A stretch of DNA of 64,000 bases from Armigeres subalbatus (GCF_024139115.2 NC_085139.1:13549533-13613532), one strand, 5' to 3'. Counted from the stretch's first letter, positions 10,471 through 22,738 are shown. Program-made: numbers and translations. The notes: generated by a model from the letters alone, not told the origin.

Positions 10471-11690
10471 GTGTAGTGCGGTTCGTTCGTTTACCAAAAT
10501 GAACCCTGCCACACTCTTTACCCCATATATCCAACATCCCAGTGATTTCTCGTAGAAGTGCAGATGACTCGTCGGCTTCTATTAAAGCGAGTATCACGTC
10601 AACAATTTCCTACCTATTCCTCAATTGACCTGCATTCGGACACGGCCGGCGCTGGTATTGCTTATTTTTGGGTCACCAGTTCTTACCCATTGAAGATGAT
10701 GTTAGTCCCAAACTTCATCTGTTGGTTCTCTGTGTAATTACAGCTGACCTGGCAATAACGGAGTAGCAACCGTGGGCGGTCAATCATGCTCATGTCTGTG
10801 CTTCCTTCCTCTTTGTTTATTCTTCATTCAGAGATAATCTTGCTGCGTATTGCTTGCTACTCGATATCTCACTTATCACTTCTCACTTCCCACTACAAAC
10901 CCTTCTTACTTCTCACTTCACACACCTAATAAGGAAACGTATTTCAACTGTTCGGCTAAACGGCATACGGCCAAATGACCTTTTCGACCAAATGGCATTC
11001 GGCCAAACAACATTCGGCCAAACGGCATTCGGGCCAAAATGACTCTAAATCCAGAAATCATCCACGGTACATGTCAGCAGTGCGTAGCCAGCCGGCCACA
11101 CACCGATCTGTAAGCTGCAAAATAAGTTATCTAAAATTCCAAACTATAGTGTTATACCCAATTCAAGCGAAAGAACCGTTGAACAGTGCTTGTGAACGAC
11201 CTTGAGAGCAGCGGAGCCCAATCATTGACTAGCAGCCAGTGCCTAGACCTTAAGCAGGGTCCATCTGACAAGTAGTAACAGTGCATTTACCGCGAATTTT
11301 CGCATCTCGTTGTGGTGAATTATTATATTCCGAATGTCCAATGAGTTGATGGCGAGACAGGTGTTCATTGCACGAGCCTACTTTGGTTACATATTCCGCA
11401 ACCTTTACTTTCAAGTCATCGACATCGCCCTCGATGGCAGTAGAATTGCGTCGTGACGAAAGATTATATTTTTCAGCACGAGTTTCGCAATCGTCGCACA
11501 TAAACGTTCTTCGATGCCAGGGCACATGCTGTCGTCTCAGATAAACCTACACACGCAGCATTGTACCCCTTCGCACAATGAATGACCATCGCACATTTTG
11601 AATTATTCAGTTTTGCAATCGATGGTGTAGCAACACTTATTGCACTGCATTGCTACTGTCGGCCTATATGAGTAAGGCGGAAAGCAATTG
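10471..11690. other. Probable retroelement debris without a coding core
   Basis: Apart from the TTCGGCCAAA cluster at 10930-11037, no clear gene or RNA was seen. Confidence 0.3.
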
Positions 11691-12308
11691 CTTCTAGGTT
11701 AAGAGACAGGCAACAGCATGTTTCGTCTGAATGTGCGCGTCGAAGCTTAGGTGCTAGTGGCCAAAGTATCGGTGAGTATATCCCTGCCAAGAAAAGATTG
11801 AGAGATGATCAGCGAACGACATGGCACCGACGTTTAGGATCCTAATGTGGTTCAGTTGATATACGAAAACAAGCAAGCAGAAGGAATGAAACTCGTAATT
11901 TGTGGTGTGTGCCAATGTCACCTTGATGGCAAAATGGTACGAGCACCGTTGCCGAAAAGTGTGGACGAAGGTTAGAAGGAAAAACTGGATATTATCATGC
12001 CGATCGAAGTGGACCGACTTTTTCTAAATAAGAAGTCTGATAGCAGCAACTAAAGGCTTCTGATGGATGTAGATTGAGAAACTCTCAAAGCGCTACAGTC
12101 AGACGGTGGCAGAAAGTTCATCAGCAAGGATTTTCAGAACTATCTTTCTGTCCGCAAGTAGCCAGTTCGGAATTTTCCACAGCACAATGGCATAGCAGAG
12201 ATGCGAAATCAACACCTGAAAGAAACGGCGCTCGGTATGCTGTTGAAGGCAAAGCTGAATCAAAAGGATGATAAACTTGCGTATCTATACCTACGGGAAG
12301 CTGACGAG

Positions 12309-12347
12309 GTCCTTGGGCTGAAAGTCCCGTTAATAAAGACACAAAAA
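12309..12347 (+). mobile_element. 39-bp extremely 5'-truncated LINE insertion
   Basis: Only gtccttgggctgaaagtc, a short spacer with taataaagac, and an A-rich tail are present, between two copies of AAGCTGACGAG (12298-12308 and 12348-12358). The tail matches the 56-bp insertion at 38532-38587 (minus strand), so both are 3' ends of one LINE family. Confidence 0.6.
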
Positions 12348-12389
12348 AAGCTGACGAGATGCGTCAGCCACCATGGATATGAGCTTCGT

Positions 12390-12460
12390 GGACGGGCGGT
12401 TAGCGACTTCAATCGCCTAGACGTATGTGATATGAAGTGTTGGTTCGATTCCCGCCCCGG
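12390..12460 (+). other. tRNA-like segment, possible SINE head
   Basis: Contains a box B (GGTTCGATTCC at 12442-12452) and complementary GGGCGG/CCGCCC ends, but a convincing cloverleaf with an A box cannot be completed. Possibly a degenerate tRNA-derived SINE inserted in the copia remnant. Confidence 0.3.
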
Positions 12461-12833
12461 TAAAGAGGAAACTTCGTGATATGGAAAATTCTCCACTTGA
12501 GTGTTATGGTCCTGTCCGTTGTCTCATGCTTGGTGTTAAGTGTTCAGTCTGTACGACCTCTGGTCGAAGACCGTGTTCCTGACTTTATTTCTATATGCAG
12601 TGCTGGCGATATGGGAAGAACGTGTGCAGATTAAATCAAACGATCTACCATCTACGGATTGAAGCAAGGATTTGCGAGTGTTTGGCACTAGACGCTGACG
12701 GGCATACTCAAGCAACTTTTTCAAGCAGTGGGGAGGATTCGAGCAGCTAGGGGAACTGAACGAAAGTCAACTATCATCTACGATGATAACGTGAACTTTG
12801 TCGATTCGGACCAGTATAAAAGGAGGTCTAAAC

Positions 12834-13016
12834 CAAGATGAATACACCACTAGGTGTTATAATCTGCCAAATTCACGATTCAACCATCTTGGATTTTAGT
12901 ATGGGAGAGCCAGCCGGTTTGTTTTTGTTTTGCACAGAAAATGAATTTTTCACCCCCGCCTTCTTCTCTTTCACAAACTTGGCAGATTGGAGCACCTAGT
13001 ACTGTATTAATCTTGG
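12834..13016. mobile_element. 183-bp MITE, copy 1 (CCAAGATGAATACA ends)
   Basis: Terminal inverted repeats CAAGATGAATACACCACTAG and CTAGTACTGTATTAATCTTG, with TSD TCTAAAC (12827-12833 and 13017-13023). A second copy of exactly the same length is at 23616-23798 and shares the interior (cccccgccttcttctctt). Both copies have a 6-7-bp duplication. Confidence 0.75.
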
Positions 13017-13169
13017 TCTAAACACATTGCTGATGCAGATCTGATGACATCGAGTTGCAGTACTGTGCTTCGGAGTTCATGCTTGCGGACATTTTGTCCA
13101 AGCCGCTTAGCCGGGATTGGCAGGCGCATACACGAATACACCATAGTGAAAAGAAACAAATGAATGTAT

Positions 13170-13325
13170 GAATCTTTTTTTCATATAGAAGTAATTGTAT
13201 TTGACGCATTCTATTCTTTTTGTATCCATTGTACTTGCCACACAAGATACATACTCATGCAATGGCGTTCATAGACAAAGTTGAAAAGCAGGACAAATTC
13301 CAGTTGTAATGTTGAGCCATTGAAT
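13170..13325 (+). repeat. Retroposon fragment related to 2780-2962
   Basis: The stretch tatccattgta, aaagttgaaaagcaggac, ttccagttgtaatgttgagc is homologous to the minus strand of 2780-2962. Confidence 0.5.
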
Positions 13326-13435
13326 TTAATTGATCTCAAATCATATTGGAATCCTTCCATCCTATATAACTTAGGATATCCAAGAACAGATGTACGAATA
13401 AATTGATATTAATTCTTTTTCGTTTTCAATCTATT

Positions 13436-15582
13436 CAGTTTTCCGCGAGCGGTAATGGCCGCCAGCTTGCCTGTGGGTCAGTCTCTGATTTGACGTTTTT
13501 GGAGGTCAACTGCACCCACTGCTCCGAGCATTCTGACCAATGTGGCATATAATGTCGAATTCGTTTTTAAACCTGGGTCAGTGCCAACCCGAACCCTGAA
13601 TAAAAAAACATTTTCAGTTCCATCTGTCATTGGATATGTTGGTGTGCGTAGCATCGTGTTTGTTTTGATTCGAAACATATGATCCAGATGATCGCGGACA
13701 TCCAGTGCACTGGCAGTACGTTGGCCTAATTGACTAATCAGATCATGATAAATAAATAAATATGTTCAAGTGCGTGAACTGATTTTTGCGGAGAGTGGAA
13801 TTTACTTTTGGGCGGATATAAATAGGGGAACTGCTCCTGGAATTTATCTCATGGTTCCGATATTCATCTCATCAAAAGCAAAGCAATGGAAAGGAATTTG
13901 GATTGTTCATTATTTTTGTGATTTTTTTAGCAGTGAGCACGCATGTTGACAAAAAGAGGCGACGAAATTGGTGCTGTATTTCTTTGTTTCCCGATGAGAT
14001 GAATACATATATGTATTTATGTTCAGTGAGATGGAGATCGGAAAAGTTCCCCTATTAAATTATATTATATTATCAAGAATTTCGTATAGAATTCATGTAA
14101 AAGAGATTTTATATTTTACAAAAATTCATCTATTTCTACAAGTTTTTTTTTGGAGAACACTCAGAAGCATGAAATTAAAATTCTCTACCTCTCCTGATAA
14201 ATGTAGCCTCCACCTTCGGAAAATTTTCCGCCGGATTTCGGGCCCGTGCATTTTCAATTTTCAAGAATCTCCCGGAGAAATTGCTCAAGGTACTCCCGGG
14301 GAATTTATGTACGAAACTTGCGGAGCAATTCCTGAAGGAAACTTCGAGTAAGCTCCTGTATTCCAGAAGGATTACCTGAAGGAATTATTGTAGGAATTTC
14401 CGAATTAATTCCTGAAGCAACTTCAAGAGATAATCCTGGAACAGTATTCAAAGATATTCCTAGAAGGATTTCCAAAGGAATTCATCTCGAAAGGATCCCT
14501 TGGAAAACATATAGTGGAATGCCTGAAAATTCAAGAAAGAATTACTGAAAGAATGTCTGGAGTAATTTCTGGCAGAATTCCCGAAGAAAATTCTAAAACA
14601 CAAGAAAGAGTTTTTAGAAGAATTTCATAAGAAATAAATCTATTCGGTATTCCTCAATTATATTTTTCTGACAATTCCTATCGGATTTTGTGAACGGGTT
14701 TCAAGGGGAATTCCCAAACTACATAATTCCATCCACCGACCTAATTTAGGACGCAAAATGTGAGGAAAACCTGAATGAACTTATGAATACATAACTTCCC
14801 TAACAATTATTTTTAAAACTGAATCTAGACAACAGTACTGGATTAATTTCATTTAAGGTGAATCGCGTTGGAGTCCAATTAAAATTCTACATAGCGCTTT
14901 GAAGGGCACATAACTCGAAAAGTAAACGACAGACATAAACGGAAAGTAGTTTTTCACCTTTGCTCACTTGCAGCATACACGAAAAAATGGTTTCCAGATG
15001 TGCTAACCGCCTAAATATTCACATTTGTGCGAGCAAAAACGCGAGGTGAGGGATAGCACGGCCATTGTGGCTGCCATTTTTGGACGCCGCCGTAACTCAC
15101 CTTAAAACTACAATTACAAATATCACAAAATTCTCAGAAAAAAAGATTTTCAATGCGCATTTTATTTTAATAAACAGACAGTTTCGTTTCTCCCTTCTGC
15201 TTGTTTATTCCGCCCAGTCCCACTCACCCACGTGGTTTTGACAGTTGAAGTACATTTGTATTGGTGAACCCGGTGCGAAACCGTGAAACAACACAGTGCG
15301 AACCCGACAGCTTTGGGGTTGGAACTAGTGCGAACCTAGTTCCAACCTGAGCGAATAAAAAAACACTTTGACAGCACTTAGGTTGGAACTGGTTCCAACC
15401 TAGGTTGGAACTTTTTAAAAACGAATTCGACATAAGAAGGTGCTGATTCAGTGAATTCAACCCTTCTTATATACCACATTGATAAAAATGCTCGAATGGT
15501 GGGTGCAGTTGACCTCCAGAAACGTCAAATCAGAGACTAACCCGCAGGCAAGCTGGCGGCCATTACCGCTCGCGGAAAACTG
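13436..15582. mobile_element. 2.1-kb element with long terminal inverted repeats
   Basis: The left end, CAGTTTTCCGCGAGCGGTAA, matches the reverse complement of the right end near 15582. Homology continues through gtcaactgcaccca and gtcgaattcgttttt for roughly 200 bp, with indels. The interior (about 13690-15300) has no transposase. A similar palindromic sequence, ttccaacctaggttggaa, lies in the right arm. No TSD was identified with certainty. Confidence 0.55.
14160..14640. repeat. Degenerate GGAATTCCTGAA-type repeats
   Basis: Many diverged short units based on gaattcctgaaggaa, both orientations. Similar tracts occur at about 16180-16640 and 47500-49150. Noncoding. Confidence 0.5.
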
Positions 15583-15599
15583 GATAAACAAAATATTGT

Positions 15600-16950
15600 G
15601 CCTTTAAACAAAATGACAACTTTCGTGAATATTTTCAAGGCTTCCATAGATGTGTAAAATTTATCCGCAGTGCAAACAGCACGTGCCATTTAAGCACTCA
15701 CCGCTAGAACCCAGAACCACGTGGCGGCCAAATTTTCAAAAATATCAACGTAGGTTTTTTCCTGGTACATAGTATACAAATACAAATACAAATACATAAA
15801 TCGCACCAAGCGCCAACAAAAAATTACCCATTTTTAACAGTTAAAGTTCAGGTTTTTTCATAATTGGTTGATCCTTGTATGGAAAAACTTAAACTGGAAC
15901 TGTTTTCAACAACTAGTTTACGAGAAATGAAGATTTTAAAATAGGTGGGCGAAAACTGGGGGGAGGGCGATTTCTAGGTGTCTTACCCTACCCCATGACT
16001 GTATGAGTATTATTTTGTGTGACAACTATGCCCAAGGAGCCCACTCGAAAACATCTTTGACCGAATCGGGAATAGAACTCGCCGCCTTCGGAAGGCAATT
16101 CTATGCTTTTGCTCGCAAGGGTAGCTGGAGATCCGTCGTAGTAATTTTTTCACCATTATTCCTTCTGGACTTCCGTCCTCCTGGAAGTCGAAAAAAATCC
16201 TCCTGAAATTCCCACCAGTTTTCCTACAGGAAACTCTTGACAAAATCGTAACAACATCCGAAAGAATCTAAACAATTCTCTTGAAAAAATTAGGTTTTCA
16301 ATTGAAACCACCAAAGATATTATTGGGCAATTCCAATAAAAAAAATCGCGAAAGATTCTGGAAGAAATCCTAAAACTATTCTGAGAGAACTGCTAAAGAT
16401 TCTTAAAAGAACACAAAGATTGCTGGGGAACTCCCGGAGAAATCTGCCAGGGATCCTACATGAATTTCCAAAACAAGAAATGTTTAAATGAACGACAGAA
16501 AAGAGAAATTTGCGGGAGATTTTTTGGAGGAATTAGTTGAAGAACATACTGAATAATTACTAAAAGAACATTCTGAGGGATTCCTGGAAGACCTCGTCCT
16601 TGGGAAAACCTGCAAAACAAAAACAGTAGAATTTTCTTTTGCGAACAATCCATGAATATTTCGGGCACTAGCACGCGCCGGTGCGTATATATAGCTGATT
16701 ATAGCTGATCGAAAAATGAAAGAAAAATAGATTTTCTGCAATTTTTTATCAAAAACAAAGTGACGTTTCACAAAATAGCAACCCTGTATGGAAATTTAGC
16801 AACCCAATATGGGGCGCTGAATTTGGAAACCCAAGGCTTATTTTGAGTTGCGTTCTTATTTTACATTCCCTTTTAGATACCTCCGGTGTAAAAGTGGGTC
16901 CCTATAAAGGGCCCGGAAATAGCGATATGGCCCCAGATGGGGACTCCCGT
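15600..16950. other. Intergenic DNA with diverged short repeats
   Basis: Only the low-order repeats near 16180-16640 stand out. Open frames under 100 codons lack motifs. Confidence 0.35.
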
Positions 16951-16956
16951 GGAGGT

Positions 16957-17929
16957 CATTCTGAAAATTATTATCGTAAGGTTTACGTGAAAACTTACAT
17001 GGATTTTTTCCACAGCACTTTTCACGTAAATGCTACGGGATGATAATATAAAGCAAAACATGTCAAACGTCAAGCCATTTCATGGTATGACTAGGTAAAT
17101 TTTACGTGAAAATCCCTTTTGATTGATTATATTTTCAAATAGCGGCCATAACATGAAGCAACAGAAGAAATGTTGTACTCAGCATCGAGCTTCATCGCAG
17201 TCAGTTGCAAATCCGGCTCGATTGAGGGAGCTATCGGAACTGATGCGACAGCATCGATTCTGTCCACACCAGACTAGTCGTCCAATCAAACTGACAGCTT
17301 TACTAAATCCGCCAAATCCGCATAAAAACAGCCACGTCAAGCCTCTCCGCATTAGTCATTCTCCGATCCGCATCAATACAACCGGTAGAACTCAGTTTGT
17401 GCCACTCATTGTATGAATAGGTAAATTAGCATCAACCATTCGCCCCTATCTAAATCCATTGTAAAACCTCTTTTCAATAAATATGTTATTTTCCTTTAAA
17501 CAAAAACTTCTTTACTTCGGAATATACTAAAGAGATACATCATATCGTATGATAAATCATAATACATTACATAATGATAACTGCACAAAAATCCATTATC
17601 CCTTATTTGAAAATATAATCAATCAAAAGGGATTTTCACGTAAAATTTACCTAGTCATACCATGGAATGGCTTGACGTTTGACATGTTTTGCTTTATATT
17701 ATCATCCCGTCAGTGGCGTAGCCAGGGGGGTAGTTTTGGGTATAACCCCCCCCCCAAAAACAAAATTTTCGGAAGAAAATTTTTTTTTCAAAAAAAAAAT
17801 GTTCAGAAAACCCCCCCAGACCAATTTTCTGGCTACACCACTGCATCCCGTAGCATTTACGTGAAAAGTGCTGTGGAAAAAATCCATGTAAGTTTTCACG
17901 TAAACCTTACGATAATAATTTTCAGAATG
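16957..17929. mobile_element. Foldback element with 185-bp arms
   Basis: The left arm (16957-17141) and right arm (17604-17929, minus a nested insertion) are inverted repeats starting CATTCTGAAAATTATTATCG. With the nested 133-bp MITE and one TSD copy removed, the right arm is also 185 bp. The 460-bp spacer holds a 97-codon open frame (17123-17416) with no recognised domain. Confidence 0.7.
17711..17843. mobile_element. hAT MITE, copy 1, nested in the foldback element
   Basis: Ends CAGTGGCGTAGCCAG and CTGGCTACACCACTG with a perfect 8-bp TSD CATCCCGT (17703-17710 and 17844-17851). CAG..CTG ends and an 8-bp duplication are typical of hAT. The interior is a C run and an A run. A second copy is at 43807-43944. 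Confidence 0.85.
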
Positions 17930-17959
17930 TGCTCTAAGGATATCCTAAAACAAATGTAT

Positions 17960-18370
17960 GGATGAATTGATATAAAATCATTTACGTTTTACTTTTACAA
18001 TCAAAATAACAAAAGTTAGTCGTTAAGCCGCGTTTTGGCAGAACCCCAACCATATGTTCTTTCTTGGGTGACTATCTGGCGCTTATTTTTCGTTGCTACT
18101 AAAATAAGCGGAGTAGTAGGTATTTTTTCATGTGTTGTACAATATCACAAGTCGGTCAAAACAGCGCTGAACCTTGACCAAATATGTCTCTGATATATTT
18201 AGCTAGTACATAATATGCTTTTCATGTTGTTCGTTAATTTTGTCTGATCTTCTGAAAATAAATAAAATAACGAAAAGTTCGCGTTGTGAAACTATTATTT
18301 ATTGTGTCCGTAATTTGTCGGTTGAGTTCCCGTTGTTCGACTGTCCGCCCACACGCAGTAAGAGATTCAT
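17960..18370. other. Intergenic DNA, nothing recognised
   Basis: AT-rich, no long ORF or repeat. Confidence 0.35.
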
Positions 18371-18377
18371 ACCCATA

Positions 18378-19318
18378 CACGGACAATCTCAGATACTCAT
18401 TAATGGGTAAAATTTCACTCTTTTCGGAGAATAAGTGGATCTACTCATAAAATGAGTAAGACAATATTTACTCTTTAATGAGTAAACGCAATATGTGTCA
18501 AAAAATGAGGCTTTTTTAACCCATTTTCGAGAATGATTCAGAACATTGAATGGGTAAATTTTACTCGCTTTGGGAATAATGTTTTTTGGTGACGATCGAT
18601 AATTTGAATGATTTTTCTGAATTCAAAATAAAAGAGCAAATGAAACCATATGAACACAATAAGTTTATTTATAATTCATATAAGTGATTTTAAAAATTAA
18701 AATATGTTTTCGCCAAAGGGACCGACACAAGTTTTTCCAAGCTGAAAAAGAGGACATATATTGTCCGAATGTTTGTCATCCTGGGATGTGCCGTCTTTTT
18801 CTGGAATTTTTGACTCGGGACACCTTGTGTCATTTGATTTCCCTGCGGGACCTGATGAGTTTTCGCTGGTTTTCGCAGGAAATGCAGCAATATGATCCGT
18901 GTTGAACTGTGTCTTTTGTGTTGGTCCCTTGAGTCCTGCATGCTAAAACAAATTCTAACTTAAGGAATAAAATCGAAGTTAAAAACAAAGTGCATACTTA
19001 CTTTTACACGTACTAGCTCTCATATGTTGTTAACGGTCGTAATAAATATTAAACTTGAGCAACACAAATCAAATTTAAATTATATATTCAATGTAAAAAG
19101 CACTCTGCTTTTTGATAACTTCTAATTTATCTCCTAAGTATTTTTTCATCCATTTAGGAGTAAAAGATAATCATTTTCAAACCGAAACGACATTCTCAAA
19201 ATGGGTATTTTTTCACACATTTCAAGTTGTCAAATTTTCCCCATTTTCTGACAGCTACATACTTGAACTTAAAATGAGTACTTTTTTACTCATTAATGAG
19301 TTTCTGAGTTTATCCGTG
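18378..19318. mobile_element. 941-bp inverted-repeat element with TA TSD
   Basis: Left end CACGGACAATCTCAGATACT; the right end read in reverse gives CACGGATAAACTCAGAAACT. The flanks are TA (18376-18377 and 19319-19320). ACTCATTAATGAGT-type palindromes recur just inside each end. No transposase. Confidence 0.6.
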
Positions 19319-19324
19319 TACTAT

Positions 19325-20220
19325 CAAACGTGGAATTCTCAATGTGCCAGCTGAACTATACACAAAATGCCGTTATCTCTTTCGCTAACCTTTCAGTCGC
19401 ACTTTAATACAACACAGGGTTGCTAGCATAACAAAAAGTATAAGCCAGCTGTTGAATATAAAATCTATGCAATATTTTACGAAAATGGTTTCTACGCAGT
19501 TGATTCAAAATTCAAGGTCAATATCAATATTGTCCTTTGAAATAAATCCACATTCGCACATGGTCTGTCAAAGCGTTACATGAATAATTTTAGACTACTT
19601 ACAAACGTTACAAAAAGGTAAGGCGTTCGAAGATCGTCAATTTTTGCGTTATGTGATTTGATTTAATAAATCGCACTAATTTGAAAATCACCGTTTCAAA
19701 ACTCAAAATAATATCACCTATATACAGAAAAATATTTAGTTTTATCTTGTTTATATTTCTGGGTACCTATATTAAAAATGTTTTTTTTTAATACTTACTT
19801 ACCGATTAAACAATAATTCCGACATTCGGAAACTCTGCTTTGTCGTTTGTTGCCATTGCCAATCAACCATTTGCTACCCTTCTCTGATAATCATACTTCG
19901 TCTACATCAGCGTCCCCCAAGCATTTCACGCTAGGGCACATTATTGAAAAATTAGTAGCTAATCCATCTGAAATTGAGAAGATTAGAAATTGTTTCTGAA
20001 TCTAAAGTAAAATTATATATTTTAAAATTTTTAATTTTCAATTTAAGGATGAGAAAATAATGTTTCTAAAAATTTTATGAGTTTGTAACAAGGTATGTAA
20101 CAGATTTTATTTGGCCATCATATCGACGTATTTCTACATCTGCTCATTCTCTCTTTAGGAATCACTGTTCTAAAGCAAATACACTTCTCCATGTCAGTGT
20201 TTTCATTCCTATAGGAAGTA
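19325..20220. other. Upstream region of Etfb
   Basis: AT-rich, no coding sequence. It contains the presumed promoter. Confidence 0.35.
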
Positions 20221-20246
20221 TATTTGCCATATATTCAACCACACAG

Positions 20247-20252
20247 TCAGTT
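20247..20252 (+). promoter_or_regulatory. Candidate initiator (Inr) of Etfb
   Basis: TCAGTT within cacacagTCAGTTgtatctg matches the arthropod initiator and lies 146 bp upstream of the Etfb ATG, a plausible 5' UTR length. No TATA box at -30. Confidence 0.35.
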
Positions 20253-20392
20253 GTATCTGTGTCTCATTACTCAATCTGAACGCGATCGGCAGAGAGGACT
20301 CCTCGAAAACTTGTGCCACAACAACTTGTCCAATCAACGTCAATTGAGTAATAAGTCGTCACGGTTCGCAGTCCATCCCTCAAGAAGCAACC

Positions 20393-21356
20393 ATGTCTCG
20401 AGTTCTGGTCGGAGTCAAGCGAGTCATCGACTATGCCGTCAAGGTATGTACCTTCGTGGAAGATGGAGCCGCTCATGGCGGAACAGAGGACAACCCTCGC
20501 ACCGCATACAGATAGAGCGATTTCCATCTGCTGATAAGAAGACATCGACTGTATAACTTATACGGCTCACGCGTTTTTGCCCGAAATAGGCTAACCTTGT
20601 ATTACACAACAGGTTAACGATGGATTTTTTCTTCCGTTTTAGATCCGCGTCAAGCCGGATAAGTCCGGGGTGGTGACCGAGGGCGTCAAGCACTCGATGA
20701 ACCCCTTCGATGAGATTGCCGTAGAGGAAGCAGTCAAGTTGAAGGAAAAGAAGATCGCTTCGGAGGTGGTGGCCGTATCGGTTGGCCCCACTCAGGCCCA
20801 GGAGGTACTCCGGACTGCATTGGCCATGGGTGCTGATCGGGGTATTCACATCGAAGTGTCTGGCAAGGACTTCGAGCTTCTGCAGCCAATCCATGTGTCG
20901 AAAATCCTGGCCAAGTTGGCCCAGGACGAGAAGGCCGATTTGGTAATTCTCGGCAAACAGGCAATCGATGACGATTGCAATCAGACAGCGCAGATGACTG
21001 CCGCCCTGCTGGACTGGCCGCAGGCTACATTCGCTTCCAAGGTTGAGAAGACTGGCGACGGTCTGACGGTGGTGCGTGAGATCGATGGCGGTCTGGAGAC
21101 GATTAAAACCAAGGTGCCGGCCGTGATCAGTGCTGATCTGCGCTTGAACACTCCCCGCTACGCAACGCTGCCGAACATCATGAAGGCCAAGAAGAAGCCC
21201 ATCAAAAAGGTGGCCCCGAAGGACCTCGGCGTGGATACGACTCCCCGCATCGAGGTGGTTTCTGTCGAGGATCCTCCGGTGCGTCAGGCCGGTTCGATTT
21301 TGCCCGATGTGGACACCTTGTTGGGAAAATTGCGCGATGGCGGACATATTAAGTAG
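20393..21356 (+). CDS. Etfb: Electron transfer flavoprotein subunit beta, two exons, complete
   Basis: The beta subunit pairs with ETF-alpha in the mitochondrial matrix. The heterodimer carries electrons from acyl-CoA and other flavin dehydrogenases to ETF-ubiquinone oxidoreductase. Exon 1 is 20393-20443 (17 codons, [17 protein letters not shown]) with donor AAG|GTATGT. Exon 2 is 20643-21356 after the acceptor cgttttag, in phase 0. The 254-aa product matches the usual ~255 aa. Visible features are [59 protein letters not shown] (the family's most conserved block), [10 protein letters not shown] and [20 protein letters not shown] (the ETF-beta signature and the recognition-loop region). As in orthologues there is no cleavable N-terminal presequence. 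AATAAA lies at 21532. Confidence 0.96.
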
Positions 21357-21531
21357 AGGAAGAAATCAGGGGTAGAATGGCGCGGGGGATGAGAAATGTC
21401 GAAGTAGTTTCGTAATATTCTCTTGATTGGTTCAGGTCACAAAGTGCATTTCCATTTACCAAACTAATGCGATCGAAATGAAGTGAACAAATGGTTTTGA
21501 GATGTGTTACAGCAGTGCAAATATAATTTGT

Positions 21532-21537
21532 AATAAA
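21532..21537 (+). terminator. Etfb polyadenylation signal
   Basis: AATAAA 176 bp after the Etfb stop codon, in AT-rich DNA. Confidence 0.6.
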
Positions 21538-21544
21538 ATAAGAA

Positions 21545-22250
21545 ATCTGTGGGCTTCCTAATACAGTGAAAGGATGGATTGAGACCGAAAGAATAATCCT
21601 TCATATTATGTTATCTCGGCCATGTCCGTACAATGAGAGGTACCACTAATCTATGACATGGCATATACCTGTAGTATGGTTGTCTTCTTCTTCGTGGCAG
21701 CAAAAAATATGCAGACAAGTCTGTAGTCACAGACATTCAGAGGCAATACTGCAAGTTTTGTCGTATTAATATTCTTAATGAAGAAAATTAATATTCTTGT
21801 TGTTTAATTATCGGTTCATGTAGCCCACTTCCCAGAGTGCAATCAATTGATGGTGATTTTCTGGAGATGTTTTTTTCAACACAAAGAGTTCTATCTGTTT
21901 GTCTGTCATGCAATCAAAAGAAGACATAATACGCATCGCCTCCACTTTGCACAGTCCGTTTATTTGATTATTATTATCATGCGACATCGGTTGCGTGGTT
22001 TTCAAGACTATTTTCAAAAAGTTGAGAAAATTAATAGTCGAAGAGTCTGCAGACCAATCAGTTTGTGGACTATGTGGATGGTTTCGATCATTTAGTAGTT
22101 GGCGCCAATAATTTATTTCAGACGCTGAGCTTAAAAATGTGTTGTACGATAGACTATAAATGCATAGTTTTGCCTCTCTCGTTTTCTACAAATTCGCCAA
22201 AAAAGTTCATCATTTGTGAATAAATGATAATAATAATTGTGCATAATATT
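21545..22250. other. Intergenic DNA
   Basis: A 69-codon minus-strand frame (22017-21808) looks protein-like (FDCMTDKQIELFVLKK) but no splice sites or family could be tied to it. Confidence 0.3.
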
Positions 22251-22253
22251 TAT

Positions 22254-22738
22254 TCATTTTTGTGTGTAGTCCCATTCTCCCATGAAAGAGCGTAGTTTAA
22301 AGTCAAAATTGAATACTTTATAGTCAAAAGAGCATACTTCAAAGTCTTTTGCGTGTAAACTTTTAGCAGTATACTGGGCAAGTACTATTGGAACAAACAA
22401 AAGCAAGTTTATGTTGGAAAACCCAAATAGATCACCATTAATTAGTTTTTTCAAAAGCCATTGCTGGGGAAATTTGGTATAATTTTGTAGAAAGTATGCC
22501 AAAACGCCAGTTGGTGCACGGTGGATTGATCCTGTCGGAAACCAAATTTTTCCTCGAGCAAGATGTTCGACAGACTTGAGTAGCCAGCTGTGAATTGCCT
22601 TTTTGAATAGCTTGGATAACCCTGGCAGAAGGCCGATGAATTTTTGGAGAGGAAGAATCCTTCCTCAGGCTTCCGGATGGGGATCACTTTCGCTGACTTC
22701 CAGGACGATGGAAAGAAGCTGACAAATGGTGGAGACAT
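22254..22738 (-). pseudogene. Jockey-clade LINE RT fragment
   Basis: The minus strand reads WKSAKVIPIRKPEEGFFLSK and later EKFGFRQDQSTVHQLAFW, the N-terminal RT blocks of Jockey-type elements. Frames shift between blocks, and neither the FADD core nor the endonuclease is attached. Confidence 0.55.

Larger units (their letters stand above)
8872..11037. repeat. Region bracketed by inverted GGCCGAA-type short repeats
   Basis: At 8872-8937 the motif (T)TTGGCCGAA(T) is repeated about every 20 bp. At 10930-11037 the complementary motif TTCGGCCAAA recurs several times in the opposite orientation. The two clusters look like subterminal repeats of one degenerate element about 2.1 kb long that encloses the pyrimidine tract and the tandem repeat described next. 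No TSD was identified. Confidence 0.4.
11690..13160 (+). pseudogene. Ty1/copia polyprotein remnant (integrase to RNase H)
   Basis: Pieces read in order on the plus strand. A pre-integrase block near 11900 reads VCQCHLDGKMVRAPLPKSV. An integrase core follows near 12080-12300 with ALQSDGGRKFISKDFQNYL, then PQHNGIAEMRN, MLLKAKL and YLREADE. YGLKQ-type RT sequence is near 12650. A C-terminal RNase H block near 13040-13100 reads IELQYCASEFMLADILSKPL. Stops and frameshifts separate the blocks and most of the RT is missing. A 39-bp retroposon and a 183-bp MITE lie within it. No LTRs were found. Confidence 0.65.
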
